This document shows positions 48,110-61,600 of a stretch of 64,000 bases of DNA, one piece after another. How positions within the stretch are numbered: the first letter of the stretch is position 1; every line of letters starts with the position of its first letter. The stretch covers positions 13,454,001 to 13,518,000 of the forward strand of contig NC_066273.1 of NCBI RefSeq assembly GCF_905404315.1, in the 5' to 3' direction. Made by a program: the position numbers and the translations under genes. Source of the DNA: Leptidea sinapis (lineage: Eukaryota; Arthropoda; Insecta; Lepidoptera; Pieridae). The notes beneath the pieces were generated by a model that ran no database searches, was not told the DNA's origin, and saw only the letters and a program-made list of their open reading frames with translations.

Positions 48110-51100
48110 GTAAGTGATTTTATCTCATCAGGATTCCCAGTATCTTTTATGGTAACAAAGAGAATACGTGGCAAGCAATAAGTACATTAACTAATTAATA
48201 TTTACTCCATCGGAATCATTTATTACATCTCCATTTTTGAGTCCCAAAAATATTTTAGACGCAGACGAAGACATAAAGCAAGTCGTATCAGACTCGAACA
48301 CGAATCGAACCCGCGACCCTTTGCAAACTTTAAATATGAAGTACATAAGTAGGTGGGTAGTTAGGTGTCTTTTATATTATATCACTTTCTTTTAAATAAA
48401 GCCATTCTCATTCTTTTTTATGAGCCTAACTCCAGTAGAACTGAAGCGAAACCTTGAACTTGAGAGATGGGTTGTCTATTGGAATTAATATATTTAATAA
48501 TCATAGAAATTCTCGAATAATCTTTAATTGTAATGTGTAATTGTAATAATACATATTTTATTGTGTGTTTAATAATATAGGTACGTCAAAATATGTATTA
48601 GGTAAACTTGCAATTTTATAATACATAAAGTTATTTATGTATGAAAGTTCAGGGGTACCTTGATGCGATTGCCTCTAAGTCTCTTCCATGCCTTGTAAAA
48701 GAATTGTATATAATTCTATTACATGGATATGTCCTTTCTTTTAGCTAAACATTAGTACAGGTTGCCATATTTTATAAAAAAATAAAATCATTTTTAGAGT
48801 CGACTTTAAACCTTTTACATATTATTAGATATAATCTACCATATAAAATATAATCGGGAGTTTATTAGGTACTTACATGAATGTTCTACTAATAATAAAC
48901 TTTTTGAAGATTACATATCTATTAATTATTAACTTAATAACAAAATTATGGTTAACATACTAAAAGAAGATACCTAATAAAGCTGTTAGTTCTGCCTACT
49001 GCTCATCAGAACAAAAATATTTTATCTTATGATAACATAATAATTATGCGTAGGTATGATTACTTAAGCGTAAGATACTTGTAATAAAATTGCTACTAAT
49101 ATTGAGAAAATTCCAGCTATATAAATGTAAATAATATACATAGCTCTACTGAATTTCTTCTTTGGGCAATATAGTCGAGCGATTCATTCAATTTACCATC
49201 AAACCTAATCACACAATATGTCAATAACAACAATCATACTTGAAGATACTTTTACTACCTTTCGTGTTTCAGGACTGAACATCCCGTCAGAGTGCAATGA
49301 CAACGCTTACTTCGCCGACTGTGAACTCATAGTGCGCAGCAAGTTCTGCCAACACCGTTACTATTCTACGTAAGTTTATCTTTTAAAGCCAGGTTCATAT
49401 AATATAACAACGACAGGGAAGGAAAGTTATGGAACGAAAGACAGGGTAGGTCTTTAACTAGCATTTGTTCGCCGTTTTCTTTCTTTGTAGGCTAACATAG
49501 CGCTCGATGTCGTGTCTCACTCAATCTCAACTCATATGACTTAGGGCACGCGATCTCGATTCATAAGACAACGTTACAATGCAAATCAGACTTTAGTAAC
49601 TAAATGGTGTTCTATGTAGTATATGCATACAGTCTCAAGTCATTGAATGGTGTTCTATGTACTATATGCATGCAGTCTCAAGTCATTGAATGGTGTTCTA
49701 TGTATTATATGCATACAGTCTCAAGTCATTGAATGGTGTTCTATGTAGTATATGTATACAGTCTCAAGTCATTGAATGGTGTTCTATGTAGTATATGCAT
49801 ACAGTCTCAAGTCATTGAATGGTGTTCTATGTAGTATATGCATGCAGTTTCAAGTCATTGAATGGTGTTCTATGTAGTATATGCATGCAGTCTCAAGTCA
49901 TTGAATGGTGTTCTATGTAGTATATGTATACAGTCTCAAGTCATTGAATGGTGTTCTATGTAGTATATGCATACAGTCTCAAGTCATTGAATCGTGTTCT
50001 ATGTAGTATATGCATGCAGTCTCAAGTCATTGAATGGTGTTCTATGTAGTATATGTATACAGTCTCAAGTCATTGAATGGTGTTCTATGTAGTATATGCA
50101 TACAGTCTCAAGTCATTGAATGGTGTTCTATGTAGTATATGCATGCAGTTTCAAGTCATTGAATGGTGTTCTATGTAGTATATGCATACAGTCTCAAGTC
50201 ATTGAATGGTGTTCTATGTAGTATATGCATACAGTCTCAAGTCATTGAATGGTGTTCTATGTAGTATATGCATGCAGTTTCAAGTCATTGAATGGTGTTC
50301 TATGTAGTATATGCATACAGTCTCAAGTCATTGAATGGTGTTCTATGTAGTATATGCATGCAGTCTCAAGTCATTGAATGGTGTTCTATGTAGTATATGT
50401 ATACAGTCTCAAGTCATTGAATGGTGTTCTATGTAGTATATGCATACAGTCTCAAGTCATTGAATGGTGTTCTATGTAGTATATGCATACAGTCTCAAGT
50501 CATTGAATGGTGTTCTATGTAGTATATGTATACAGTCTCAAGTCATTGAATGGTGTTCTATGTAGTATATGCATATAGTCTCAAGTCATTGAATGGTGTT
50601 CTATGTAGTATATGTATACAGTCTCAAGTCATTGAATGGTGTTCTATAGAGTATCTGCATACAGTCTCAAGTCATTGAATGGTGTTTTATGTAGTATATG
50701 CATACAGTCTCATTTCACTGAATGGCGTTCTATGAAGTATATTTTAGGCAGTTTTCATTCAGCTGTGTTTCGAGCGCGCTTTGAATACAACGCCAAGCAA
50801 TGCCAATTCCGTAGTCATCTGGACGGCAAAGCCAAATTAGCTTCGAAAGAAGCTGGGCGTCATAAATAGAGCTCGGCAATAATTCAAGCCGGCCCAAATT
50901 CTAGCACTCTGCAAAGCGCAGGTCCGATCACAAATGGATTATTGCTGTCATCTCTGGCCTGGCGCACTACAGTATCAGCTCGAACCATTTGACTGAATTG
51001 TCAAGGACCCAGTGCTCTGTGAACGTCTCGATCACGTGGCGTGGCGAGGAGATGTCGCTTCATTGTGTGTCTTCTACCGCATTTATCACGGGGAGTGTTC

Positions 51101-51635
51101 CGAAGAGCTTTTTCACCTGATTCCTGCCGCCAAATTCTACCTTCGCACGACACACCACAAATAAGGATATCATCCCCACCATCAGGATGTGTGGAGGGTT
51201 CCTCCACAGTGCGATTTTCAAGGAACTTTCTTCCACGTACAACAAAAGCTTCCTTCTGCGGTTTTTCCGCAACGATACGACGTGGGTACCTTCAAACAAA
51301 GCACGTGCACCTTCCTTAAAGGCCGGCAACGCTCCTGTGATTCCTGTGGTGTTGCAAGAGAATGTAGGCGGCGGTGTAACACCTAGTGTTAGGCAATCTT
51401 AACACGGTGGCCCGTACGCTCGTTTCTCCTCCTATTCCTATTTGACATCTCTCAAAATTTTATCATGTAGTAGCTTAGCTGTAAGTTTTCCAAAAATAAT
51501 ACATAGTATATGTATTTAATTCTTTAATTTTTCTATCTAACCAGGTTTTGTTGTAAGTCGTGCATGAACGCTGGCCATATTGATCCGACATCAATATTTG
51601 AAGAAAGGGTGGAGGACAGAGATCACTGGAAGTAA
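48040..51635 (+). CDS. Small secreted PLAC-only protein (3 exons)
   Basis: Exons 48040-48109, 49273-49369 and 51545-51635 join to 258 bp (85 residues plus stop). Exon 1 is an ATG with a hydrophobic signal peptide (RLIIALVFLVSFSFVAA, likely cut near Ala19/Val20). Exon 2 reads NIPSECNDNAYFADCELIVR. Exon 3 reads FCCKSCMNAGH and then an acidic tail ending DRDHWK. All six PLAC Cys are present, and there is nothing else in the mature protein. Exon 2 has the same length (97 bp) and phases (1 to 2) as the first PLAC exon of papilin 17-22 kb upstream, and the residues are mostly alike. I infer origin by partial duplication of papilin's last exons plus a new signal exon. A matrix or secreted role is likely; the exact function is unknown. 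A possible poly(A) signal ATTAAA is at 51670-51675. Confidence 0.85.
48110..49272. other. Intron 1 of the PLAC-only gene
   Basis: AT-rich, no recognisable repeat or frame. Confidence 0.6.
49273..49369 (+). CDS. PLAC-only gene exon 2
   Basis: 97 bp, acceptor gtttcag, donor gtaagt. Cys spacing is as in the papilin exon at 27900. Confidence 0.87.
49596..50740. repeat. 43-bp minisatellite, about 26 copies
   Basis: Unit ttgaatggtgttctatgtag plus tatatgcatacagtctcaagtca. Copies differ mainly by tgcata/tgtata/tgcatg. It lies in intron 2 of the PLAC-only gene and directly abuts a LINE fragment. Confidence 0.95.
50745..51440 (+). mobile_element. LINE family A, 3' fragment
   Basis: Coding-strand pieces such as CRFIVCLLPHLSRGVFRRAF and TFLKGRQRSCDSCGVARECR. 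Abuts the 43-bp minisatellite and ends about 105 bp before PLAC exon 3. Confidence 0.8.
51545..51635 (+). CDS. PLAC-only gene exon 3 and stop
   Basis: Acceptor taaccag, then FCCKSC, as in papilin's last exon. Stop taa at 51633-51635. Confidence 0.86.
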
Positions 51636-51679
51636 CTTAGTTCCTGCGAATGACACTACACTAATATAAATTAAACCTT

Positions 51680-54600
51680 ATATTAATTAACTTATGAGAA
51701 ACAACTTAATACAGCATAAGAATGTACTTTGATTCACTTTTTGATCTTTTTAGATTATCTTTATTAGATATATTATCAATTTGATCTATGTCATGTTATT
51801 CACTAAATTATAATAATGTTAAATAACAATATGTATATATTAGGTTAGATTTAAGACTCACTACTACACGGTCACATTATCTCTGGACCTCGCTGGAACG
51901 TGAAGCTCCATCCCGTACCTCTTTCACCCCTGTTGCGTCAGTACGGTTTGCAGTTTCATGACCGTTAGGTGTACCTATGTCGTGATATGTTCGTGCTATA
52001 ACTGCTTTGCTTTTGTTGTTAATAGTTCTGTAGTCTGTTAATTTATGTAAAAAAATATTTTTATACTTAATCCAGATTCATTCATTGATTTCCCATAATA
52101 ATAATTATCAGCACACAACACACATTAACATCAATCTATAATACTGACAAAATAAATATTTTTTTAATAATTCGTAATAACAATATCCTAGTGATGCTTG
52201 TTTTGCACACCGCGACCGTAACAAACCAACGATGTGACGTCATGCAACAGGTACAGAGATATCCGGTAACCGGGTAGCAATCCATTGTCATTCTGTCAAT
52301 TATATTATTCTCATAATTATATTTTACTGAAATAAAACAAAATAATGCTGTAACATAAATTTTATTTACATCCCAAATTTCACAGTTAGTATATAAAACA
52401 AAAAACGAAATTGAGTCGGGCCGATATAACCGCCCACGAAGTACAGTCAGCAACAAAAGCGAGGCAACACGCTCCACGTTACTGCACACAATTGTAGACC
52501 CAAAACCGTTCATTTGTAGCTTATAACTGAACTCTTGTTTATAAAATTTGTTTTAATATAACTTTAAAAAAAATACTCGTCAGATTTAAATAACAACTCT
52601 GGGTTCATGCAATATCAATCGTCAATACAATATAAACTTGTCATAGAATATAAGTAGGCAAATTAGATCTGTCGACTACAATGACGTTCTATACATATAG
52701 ACAAATCACGTCGTATAAAAACAAAGCCAAATATGGAACATGCCACAAATTACATCATAATAAGCTAAGATACTATACATTGCTGCCTTTACTCCAGTTG
52801 ATTGAAATATCATTTGTCAATAAGCAGCAATGTAAAACATTTATTCAATTCAGGTTTGTTTCGGACAGTGACAGTTGACATACGACTAAGAAGAAAAGTG
52901 TGCTTACATTATCTTTAAGCACACTTTTGCCGTTCCGCTATCAGACTGCGAATGATACTTCCTTATGTGTGTATAGAACGTCATAGGTTGATGATGTATC
53001 ACATTATTTGCTCTTGTAACCAAGCAATCAATTCATTTGTTTATCAACTGTCAACCACTGATGTTTGAACAACCAGTATGGTAATTAATGTTTCACTCTT
53101 TCGTAGTCTGAGAATTAACCGTTCAAATCTACTCGGTGGTAAGCCAAATATAACATTAGAAGCTTTCTTAATCAAGGAATGTGTTAATGATGCAATGATA
53201 ACGAAGAACGGTTGGGAACATTTACTTAAAATAATCCGCAAGCAATGTGCGGAGGGGTATCGAATCATAAATAATTTAGGAACATAGATATTATACTCAT
53301 TAGATATATAGAAATATAAAACATGACTAATATGCAATTGCTTAACAGACAGATCTGACACAGATATATTTTGTGTACTGAATAGGTTAAAAGATGAACT
53401 TATATTCATTTCATATTGACATCATTCTGTTTTTATGAAAATGCTCATGGCAATAATCATTTTTTTAAATGTCGATAAAAAAGGAAAGTGCTAATGCAAA
53501 ACAGTAAGGAATACAACCCAATAAAACTTTTTTCTAATTCCACCATAATGATAAAATTGCACTACATGGAAAATACTACAGAGACAAAAATAAATATTTT
53601 CCGATGCCGATAAATCACGAGAGGTCGAGTTGTTCTTCGACAATAACAATAGTGATGCGTTGCGCAAAGTTAATTTCCCCAAATGGTCTTACACATTTCA
53701 ATGAGAATTTCTTGCAAGTTTTAATATTTGAAAACATTACAATATTTCATCGGGACAACATGCTGGTCCCGCCACCAAATTGGTTACGTAACCAAACGGA
53801 CACCAGATGAGCAGCTCTTAATAGAGCGGTTTACATTAAATGTAACCAACTAAGTTGGTAGCGGCGACTGGTTGAGCTACCATGGTGTCACAATGAAATA
53901 ATATAGCCCTTACTGTCATTCCTACATCAAATAAAACATAATCATTGATTTGGTAGCAAACAGTGATTGACACATCGGAACCACAGATCTGGACTCGAAC
54001 TGATCGACACCAAGCCGAGGTATCACGATTAAGATGATTGCGGACTACGTCTGTACATAGTTCACAAAATGTAATTATAAATTTTAAAACAACATCATAC
54101 AGCGTCTACTGTACACCGCTAAATACATCTTAAATACAAAATTTAAACTCGATACACAATATATGTACAGTAAATTATAATTTAAAACGTTTATAATATA
54201 TTACATACTGTATAATTAATATGAAACCAGTGATTGAGTAAAACATCTGCTGGACACTGATACTGGTTACGTATATGTACACTCGGCTTTATGTAATAGA
54301 CTCTTAATATATGTGGGGGATACAGCACAGAGTCGTTTTAAGGTCGTCGTACACTTATACCATAGCGCTCTCGCATAATAACAAAAGGAGCATTTGAATG
54401 ATGATATTATAATATCAATAGCAAATAAAATATAGCTCGATGGTTCACCTCTTGCTATCCGTGCGGTACGCTCGCATGTAATGCGGTATAATGTGCAAAA
54501 ACCCTAAACAAACACGGGGTAACCAATCTCCGGCTACTTCCCTACCTCGAGCGAATGCTTGTGTACGCCATAAAATAACTTATCGGGTCTGTGAGCCCGT

Positions 54601-55138
54601 TATAATATCACAATACATGTTAACTAAAAGACACGCTAAACGCTCGCTTAACTCACCTATGAAACAATCAAAACAGAAATACAAATAATTACAAGCGCAT
54701 GGATCGCGACGGCTATATTGTTGTTGTCTCAACTCAGCAAGGATAATAATAATAATATACATAAATTACGATTAACTACGTGTCACTAACATCTTTACAT
54801 ATATAAAGGGCGCCCTACACACTGGTCGGAATACACATATTGGAGAAACACGAACTATTAAGGACAAGCCAGCTTTATCATTCCAACACCAGCAGTAATC
54901 ACGTCCACGTCAAACCTTAGTTACATTTTTTATTAACAACAGTTTGTGCTGAAACTGGATCGTATGCGCCCAAGAACTAATCTAAATGCAACATCCACGT
55001 ACTCGTAGTGTTCAAACTAAATATTTGCACCAATTATTTAGTCCCTCATCTCCAATGTTTCCCACGATAAGATAAAACGGGAATCATTGGAGATTAATTA
55101 ACATATTTTTTATCTGTTTTTACAAGTACGAAAAGATC
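51680..55138. other. Repeat-poor intergenic stretch
   Basis: About 3.4 kb between the two convergent genes with almost none of the repeat families that crowd the rest of the window, and no coding frame with domain content. An 11-bp hairpin (aagtgtgctta / taagcacactt) is near 52894-52928. Confidence 0.5.
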
Positions 55139-55144
55139 TTTATT
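55139..55144 (-). terminator. Candidate poly(A) signal of Bruce
   Basis: AATAAA on the minus strand, about 265 bases after the stop and the first canonical hexamer downstream. A 13-bp tandem repeat lies in the intervening 3' UTR. Confidence 0.5.
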
Positions 55145-55280
55145 CTGGACAGGCACAATCAACTCGCGAACTAACTTAGGATTATGGAAACGTTCATCTA
55201 CTTTAACGGGTTATAAAAAAGTTAACAAAATTTTTTTAAGTGACAAATTGAATAATGTCCATACAAACATGTATTAAACT

Positions 55281-55358
55281 GTGGGTGTCGCGAGTGGGTG
55301 TCGCGAGTGGGTGTCGCGAGTAGGTGTCGCGAGTGGGTGTCGCGAGTTGGTGTCGCCA
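55281..55358. repeat. 13-bp tandem repeat in the Bruce 3' UTR
   Basis: Six copies of gtgggtgtcgcga with three substitutions. CpG-rich, transcribed as part of the Bruce 3' UTR if the gene model is right. Confidence 0.9.
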
Positions 55359-55408
55359 GTTTCCGTCCACCCGCTCGTGAGTGGTATCAGCTGTCGTCCG
55401 CAGTCCGC

Positions 55409-55639
55409 TCAGTCCACCACCTCGGACACGATCTTCTCCATGTCCTGGTCCACCACGTCGTCGTCGTGCGGCGGCGGCGAGGCGGGCGGGCTCGGCGCCA
55501 GCAGCGCGGCGGCGGCGGGCAGGCGGGGCAGCGGCGCGGGGCCGGGCGCGGCCGGCAACTTGAACGGCTCGTCCAGATCTTCGAGGCCGGCGGGCACCGG
55601 CAACTTGGCCAGCTCCTCTTGTAGCTTCACATAGTGCCG
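55409..55639 (-). CDS. Bruce: Bruce last exon and stop
   Basis: 76 codons plus stop (tga, 55409-55411 on +). RHYVKLQEELAKLPVPAGLE, then a Pro/Ala-rich stretch and an acidic end DMEKIVSEVVD. The Pro/Ala section is very GC-rich and may be poorly conserved. Confidence 0.92.
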   Translation of the reverse strand, partial: RHYVKLQEELAKLPVPAGLEDLDEPFKLPAAPGPAPLPRLPAAAALLAPSPPASPPPHDDDVVDQDMEKIVSEVVD

Positions 55640-58600
55640 CTGCAATCAAATTGTTTACTTGAAAATTAGTTTTCGCTTAGGCAAATAAAACAAAACTAAT
55701 AGTGTGCTAACTAATAGTGTGCTAGCTAACAGTGTACTAACTAATAGTGTACTAACTAAGAGTGTGTTAACTAATAGTGTGCTAGCTAACAGTGTACTAA
55801 CTAATAGTGTACTAACTAAGAGTGGGCTAACTAATAGTGTGCTAGCTAACAGTGTACTAACTAATAGTGTACTAACTAAGAGTGTGCTAACTAATAGTGT
55901 GCTAGCTAACAGTGTACTAACTAATAGTGTACTAACTAAGAGTGTGCTAACTAATAGTGTGCTAGCTAACAGTGTACTAACTAATAGTGTACTAACTAAG
56001 AGTGTGCTAACTAATAGTGTGCTAGCTAACAGTGTACTAACTAATAGTGTACTAACTAAGAGTGTGCTAACTAATAGTGTGCTAGCTAACAGTGTACTAA
56101 CTAATAGTGTACTAACTAAGAGTGTTCTAACTAATAGTGTGATAGCTAACAGTGTACTAACTAATAGTGTGCTAGCTAACAGTGTACTAACTAATAGTGT
56201 ACTAACTAATAGTGTGCTAATTAATTTGTTAGCTAACAGTGGACTAACTAATAGTGTACTAACTAATAGTGTACTAACTAATAGTGTGCTAGCTAACAGT
56301 GTGCTAGCTAACAGTGTACTAACTAATAGTGTGCTAACTAATAGTGTACTAACTTATTGTGTACTTACTGATTGTGTGATTGGAATGGTTACTAGTTATT
56401 GTTTTAATATTCCTCATTTATTTTCATTACATGCAGAAATAATCGTGTTTGTGCAAATTATAATCGAACAACCGAATTTTAATTCGAACTCTGGAAACTC
56501 AACGAGAAAATTTTATTGATATACATGTTCTCAAAACTAAAAAATAATGAGTTGTGATAAACCAGAAACGAGTTATGACTTGACCGTTTTGAATAAGTCT
56601 GAAGGATGTACTGGTAAAATGGCAGGTTGAGTGCTCACCTTGAGTGCGCACAGGTTGTGATTGATGGTTCGGTGTGTCCGCTCGTCCCCGCTCTGCCCCT
56701 CGAGATCAGTGATCCAGTTCGCAACGGTTTGCATTATCTCGTTCCGTTTTATCCAAAAGTGAGTCTGTATGACCTGCAGGAACAAACAACTTCGATTAAG
56801 CAAATTACTTCATAATTTATCTCGAGTAAACTGAACAAGGTCTTAACAAAGTGCAACTACACAATATGAGACTTCAGAATCTAAAAATTACATCATAATC
56901 ATATTTTGTCATCCCGCATTGTCTATAAATTTTGGTTCAAATAAATTTTGGCATATTTCTGTTTATAATTTGTTACTCCATAATAAAGACTCATATGGTA
57001 AAAAGCTTTTAGTTTCCTTATTTGAAAAGATATGCTGATATTGAAGAACACGGTTTATTAGTTTTTAGTTAGTTACGGAACAATCACCTGGTCACACTTT
57101 ACATCCTGTATAACTGAATAAAGTCCTCGAATGACTACCACGGAAAACGCAGTGTTGGCAGCCCCAGAGAGATGGACTGACGATCTAGTCAAGATTGCAT
57201 ACATTGGATGAGGGCATCGCAGGACCGATCGGCGTGGAGATCTTTGGGGCAGGCCTTTGTCCAATAGTGGACGTCTTCCGGCTGATGATCATGATGATGA
57301 AATGAATAGAATATAGTAATGAATAATAAATAACTAGAGAGGAAGTACCTCCCGGAAGCAGGGCTCGGGCGAGCGCAGCTGGTCGAGCATGGCCCAGCGC
57401 ACGCACGCCTGGTAGATGTTGGAGTTGTACTCGAGCGAGGCCAAGGTGCCCACGCACGTGCCGCGGCTGCGCTCGTACCCCGGCTCGTTGAAGTACGGCT
57501 CGGGCACCAGGATCAGCGACTGGATCGACACCAGCACCTGGACATACAAACATCATATCAAAATCACTTTATGGTACATTTAGTGCTCGACCGACGGTCA
57601 GAGCTGATATCGGTCGAGCCTAACGCGTATCATACGCGCTGACCATGTTGCGTAGTGCTCAGCTGACAGCAAACTTGATTGCGCGTGTACGATTGCGAAT
57701 AAAAATGAATCCATTTCAAACCTCTTTAATGTGCGTACTAATCTAAGCCTTTTGATAACGATGTTACATACACGTATACGGTCGCACGGACAGCGTCGCA
57801 CTGTAAGCACTTATTTATTTCCATATGTGGTAGCTTTTAATTGGCCTTATGTTTATTCACATGTTTTAACTGATTTGTTTTTGTGGCTGTAAGCTTCCCT
57901 AATAAAATAAAATAGCGCGTCAGCAGACCGACGAGCTCGACCGATGTTTCTCGTCAGCGCAGACCGTCGGTTAAGCAATAATGCAGCCTTATTCGTGTAG
58001 ATCAAGGAAATGACATATGTCAAGTTTTCTTTTGTCAAGTTTACATTTACCACTACTTCGGAAAAGGTCGAGCTGTAAATGAGAAGTAGTGGCAAGAACC
58101 TCATTGCCACTCTTTTAAATCAACATTTACAGCTTAATCGTGTTACAAATCTTTTCAATTACAATATATGCAAAAAGTCGCCAGATCGCGATGACTCGTT
58201 TACGAACCATGCGTCACTCGGACGGATTGCTCAGTTGGTAAGAGCGCTCGGACGGAACTCGAGAGGTCGCGAGCTCGAGTCCCGCAACTTTCATAAATTT
58301 TTGTAACAAATTTAATTTGCTACTTTTATTTCAAAAGAATATTTAGTACCTGTAAAAAGCTAGAGGTGTGCGCATTCCACTTCTCCTCGGGCCTGCCGTG
58401 CCACGTGTTGAGCACGGAGAGGCACACCTTGCCGTCGTTGTACAGGTTGGGGTTGAACCGCACAGAGTGGCGTCCCGTGGTCTCAAGGTTGATCATCATG
58501 GGCACGGTGGGGTACTCGGCCGGGAAGTACACGTCCAGGATGAAGCATCCGTTCGCGTACGGTGTGTCCGACGGGCCCGTGATCAGGACCTGCCAATGGA

Positions 58601-61600
58601 AACCAGTGAACAGCCTGCTGACAATCACACCACCTATATACATATATACAGGATGTAATCGTTAATTGTGACCAGGCGATTATTCTGTAACTATGACAGA
58701 ATAAAAAAAAATAACTGATTGCCTAATCAGTAAAATGACATCAATAACTTTTTTTTAAATCAAATGGGAAGTATCCAAAACACTTACACACATTTGGTAT
58801 GGGATAAGAAGAAAGGTTTTAGTTTCCTTTTTTTAAGGTTAACGATAATACCCTGTATTTTCAACTCCTAGGAGCTATAAAGTCGACTCCAATTCGGATT
58901 AACACACATACGAGTCCAGAGGGCATACCATCAACTTTTAATAAGCGATGCGATTCTGATGCAGTTCAGTTTAGGTACCTAAACTGAATCACTAAAATTC
59001 GTACCATGAACTGCCTTTTACTGAATGGCGCTTAGATCGCTTATGAAGAATGAACGAAATAAATTTGTCTGTGGTCCGCGGTGAGAGAAAGAGATGACGC
59101 TCTACAGTCGTTGCATAAGTTTGTTTCTCTTACTCGAACCATATGCGTTGCGTTTCGAAACCTAAAATGATATGATTTTAGAGGTTTTTTTTGCGTAGAA
59201 AATACTACAAATACATTTTAAAATTGCGCTTTATAACGTCAAATTGTACACCGTCCGAATAGTGTTTGTCTCCTCACACAATCACTGAAGCAACAATGAA
59301 ATATTTGTTTCGGGTTGCACTACTGGTAGATTGTCGGTCGCACATGTTCAGATAGTGAGGATGATATTTTAGTTTGTCGCCTATGGGTTCTAGTGCAGAA
59401 ATCGCATCAAACATCTCTTCAGACGTCACCAGACGGTGACCAGAGAGGCGAGAGTACCTTCATGATGTCCAGGCGGTCGGTGTCGGTGCGCACGAACACG
59501 GAGGAGGAGTACGAGAGCGGCAGGCTGGTGGCCAGGGTGGCCGCCTCCTGCGCCAGGCGCTTCATGCGCGCCGGGTGCGAGCGCTGGCCCGCCGCGCGCA
59601 CCGTGCCCTCGAAGTGGTACGGCACCGTGAACTTGAACCCGCCCTCCCCGTCCTCCGATATCATCTCGAATGTTTCTGCGGCACCCGACAATATCAATAA
59701 CAAGACACATCACACACGACAACGCATTTCTTTTATGAAAATAAGGGACGGGACGAGGAAGACGTTCAGCTGATGGTAATTGATACGCCCTGCCCGTTAC
59801 AATGCAGTGCCGCTCAGGATTCTTGAAAAACCCAAAATCTCTGAGCGGCACTACAATTGCGCTCGTCACCTTGAAACGTAAGATGTTAAGTCTCATTCCC
59901 CCAGGTATTTCACTGGCTAAGGCACCCTTCAGACCGAATCACAATAATACTTACTCATTACTGCTTCACAGCAGAAAAAGGCGCCGTTGTGGTTCCCATA
60001 ATCTAGCCGGCATCCTGTGCAAGGAGCCTCCCACTATGTATGAGAATGTAGTGTTATAGTACTCACCAAACTGCATGGTGCGCATCAGTTCGATATACCT
60101 CGCCTCCCGACTCGCCCCGTATATGGACCGCGCTAGTCCCACATTGTCGGATTCGTTTTCTGAACGACACATTAACGCAGATGTTGCCTGAAATCAGAAT
60201 TCATATAATGCAATCTCCAACAGAATGCTAAGTTCACTCCAAAAGCCATGCCCTCTACAGGGTATCATCCCGAGACCATGCTTGATTTATAAATAATATA
60301 TAGGGTGTATGATACAAGTTATATATACGTACTTATACATTAACTTATACATAACATCAAAATAAACATTCAAATTAACATCTTATTTAATGGCAGTAAT
60401 GTTCGAAGTCACGAGCGAATCGGACGCGAACTCGAGGCAAGAACATTTTGTATTAGCAGTTTAGTCATTATTTAGCAAAATGATATAAAACGTCGAGTTG
60501 GTTACACAATTTTATTAATTTAAATAAGTACTTATCTGAAATACGACAGTCCATCAACATCTCATTTTAAGTTTGGATAATATGCTGTTATTTACAGTTT
60601 TCCACTGACCCCTATCATTGCGTGGCGTTGTATTCAAAGCGCGGTCGAAACACAACTGTATGAAAACTCTGCCTAATAGACGCGTTTATTATAAGTCAAT
60701 GTTGTAGCTGTATGATTTATAAATAGAGACGGGTTATCACAAAAGGATTAGATACCTGAATGTCAGCTATGAGCGAAGCGAGTCCCTCATCCTCTTCCGA
60801 TAAGTCAGAGTTACTCGATGTACTGAATCTTTGGCTATACGTCATCTTTCCAAATATGTTCTTTTTGCTCATTCTGTAACATGCAATCAAATGATGGTTG
60901 GTTGGAATAGTGGCACGACAAATCGATGTGATAGGCCTGATAGGTTATGTGGTAGCCTGTCAAATCAAATCAACATCACTATTCATATAGGTCAAAAGTT
61001 TTCTTTTCTTTTTATATCAACCGCCACTTCGAAAAGGGTTGAGCTTTAATGAAAAGTCGCAAGAAGCTCATTGCCACTCTTTTAAATCAACATTTACAGC
61101 TTCATCTTTTTACAAATCATTTACAGCAACAAATATACTCAAACGTCAAATACTCAACGCCTAACACAAGTCAAAAAAAGAAAATGTAAAGGATTACAGA
61201 AAATCAAGAGTTATTGAGTACAGTAGATGCATCAATCCACACACATAGTAAATAGATAAAGGTATTTTGCGAGCATTTTATTATGACAAAAGATATTATG
61301 GAGTTTGTTTATGTGAATTAGTGACAATTTTTGTTCACTTCAAATAATACAGTATCATGACTGCTCCGGAAATAAATGGCACTCTGAGGGAGTAAAGAGC
61401 TTTAACAGTATTCCTTTTTTAGTTTTTTTTATTTCTTGTATATTTATATTAAGCGATAATTTTTTAATATCTTATCAATATATAAAATGGCAACATAAAA
61501 ATCGTACCGTGATCAACCACGATCAGAAAGTGATGTTCCTGTCACACTGCGACTTATTATAAGTTAGTATGTCTCACTAGTGTGTAATAACGCCAGCGCT

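Noticed and set aside
49596..50740. CRISPR-like array
   Set aside because: Continuous 43-bp tandem units without unique spacers, in an animal intron. The same applies to the 61-bp array at 13919.
53044..53409. 121-codon minus frame
   Set aside because: Low-complexity hydrophobic composition, no domain, no splice context.
55704..56519. 271-codon frame of LTNSV repeats
   Set aside because: Product of a 15-bp minisatellite in an intron; no start context or domain.
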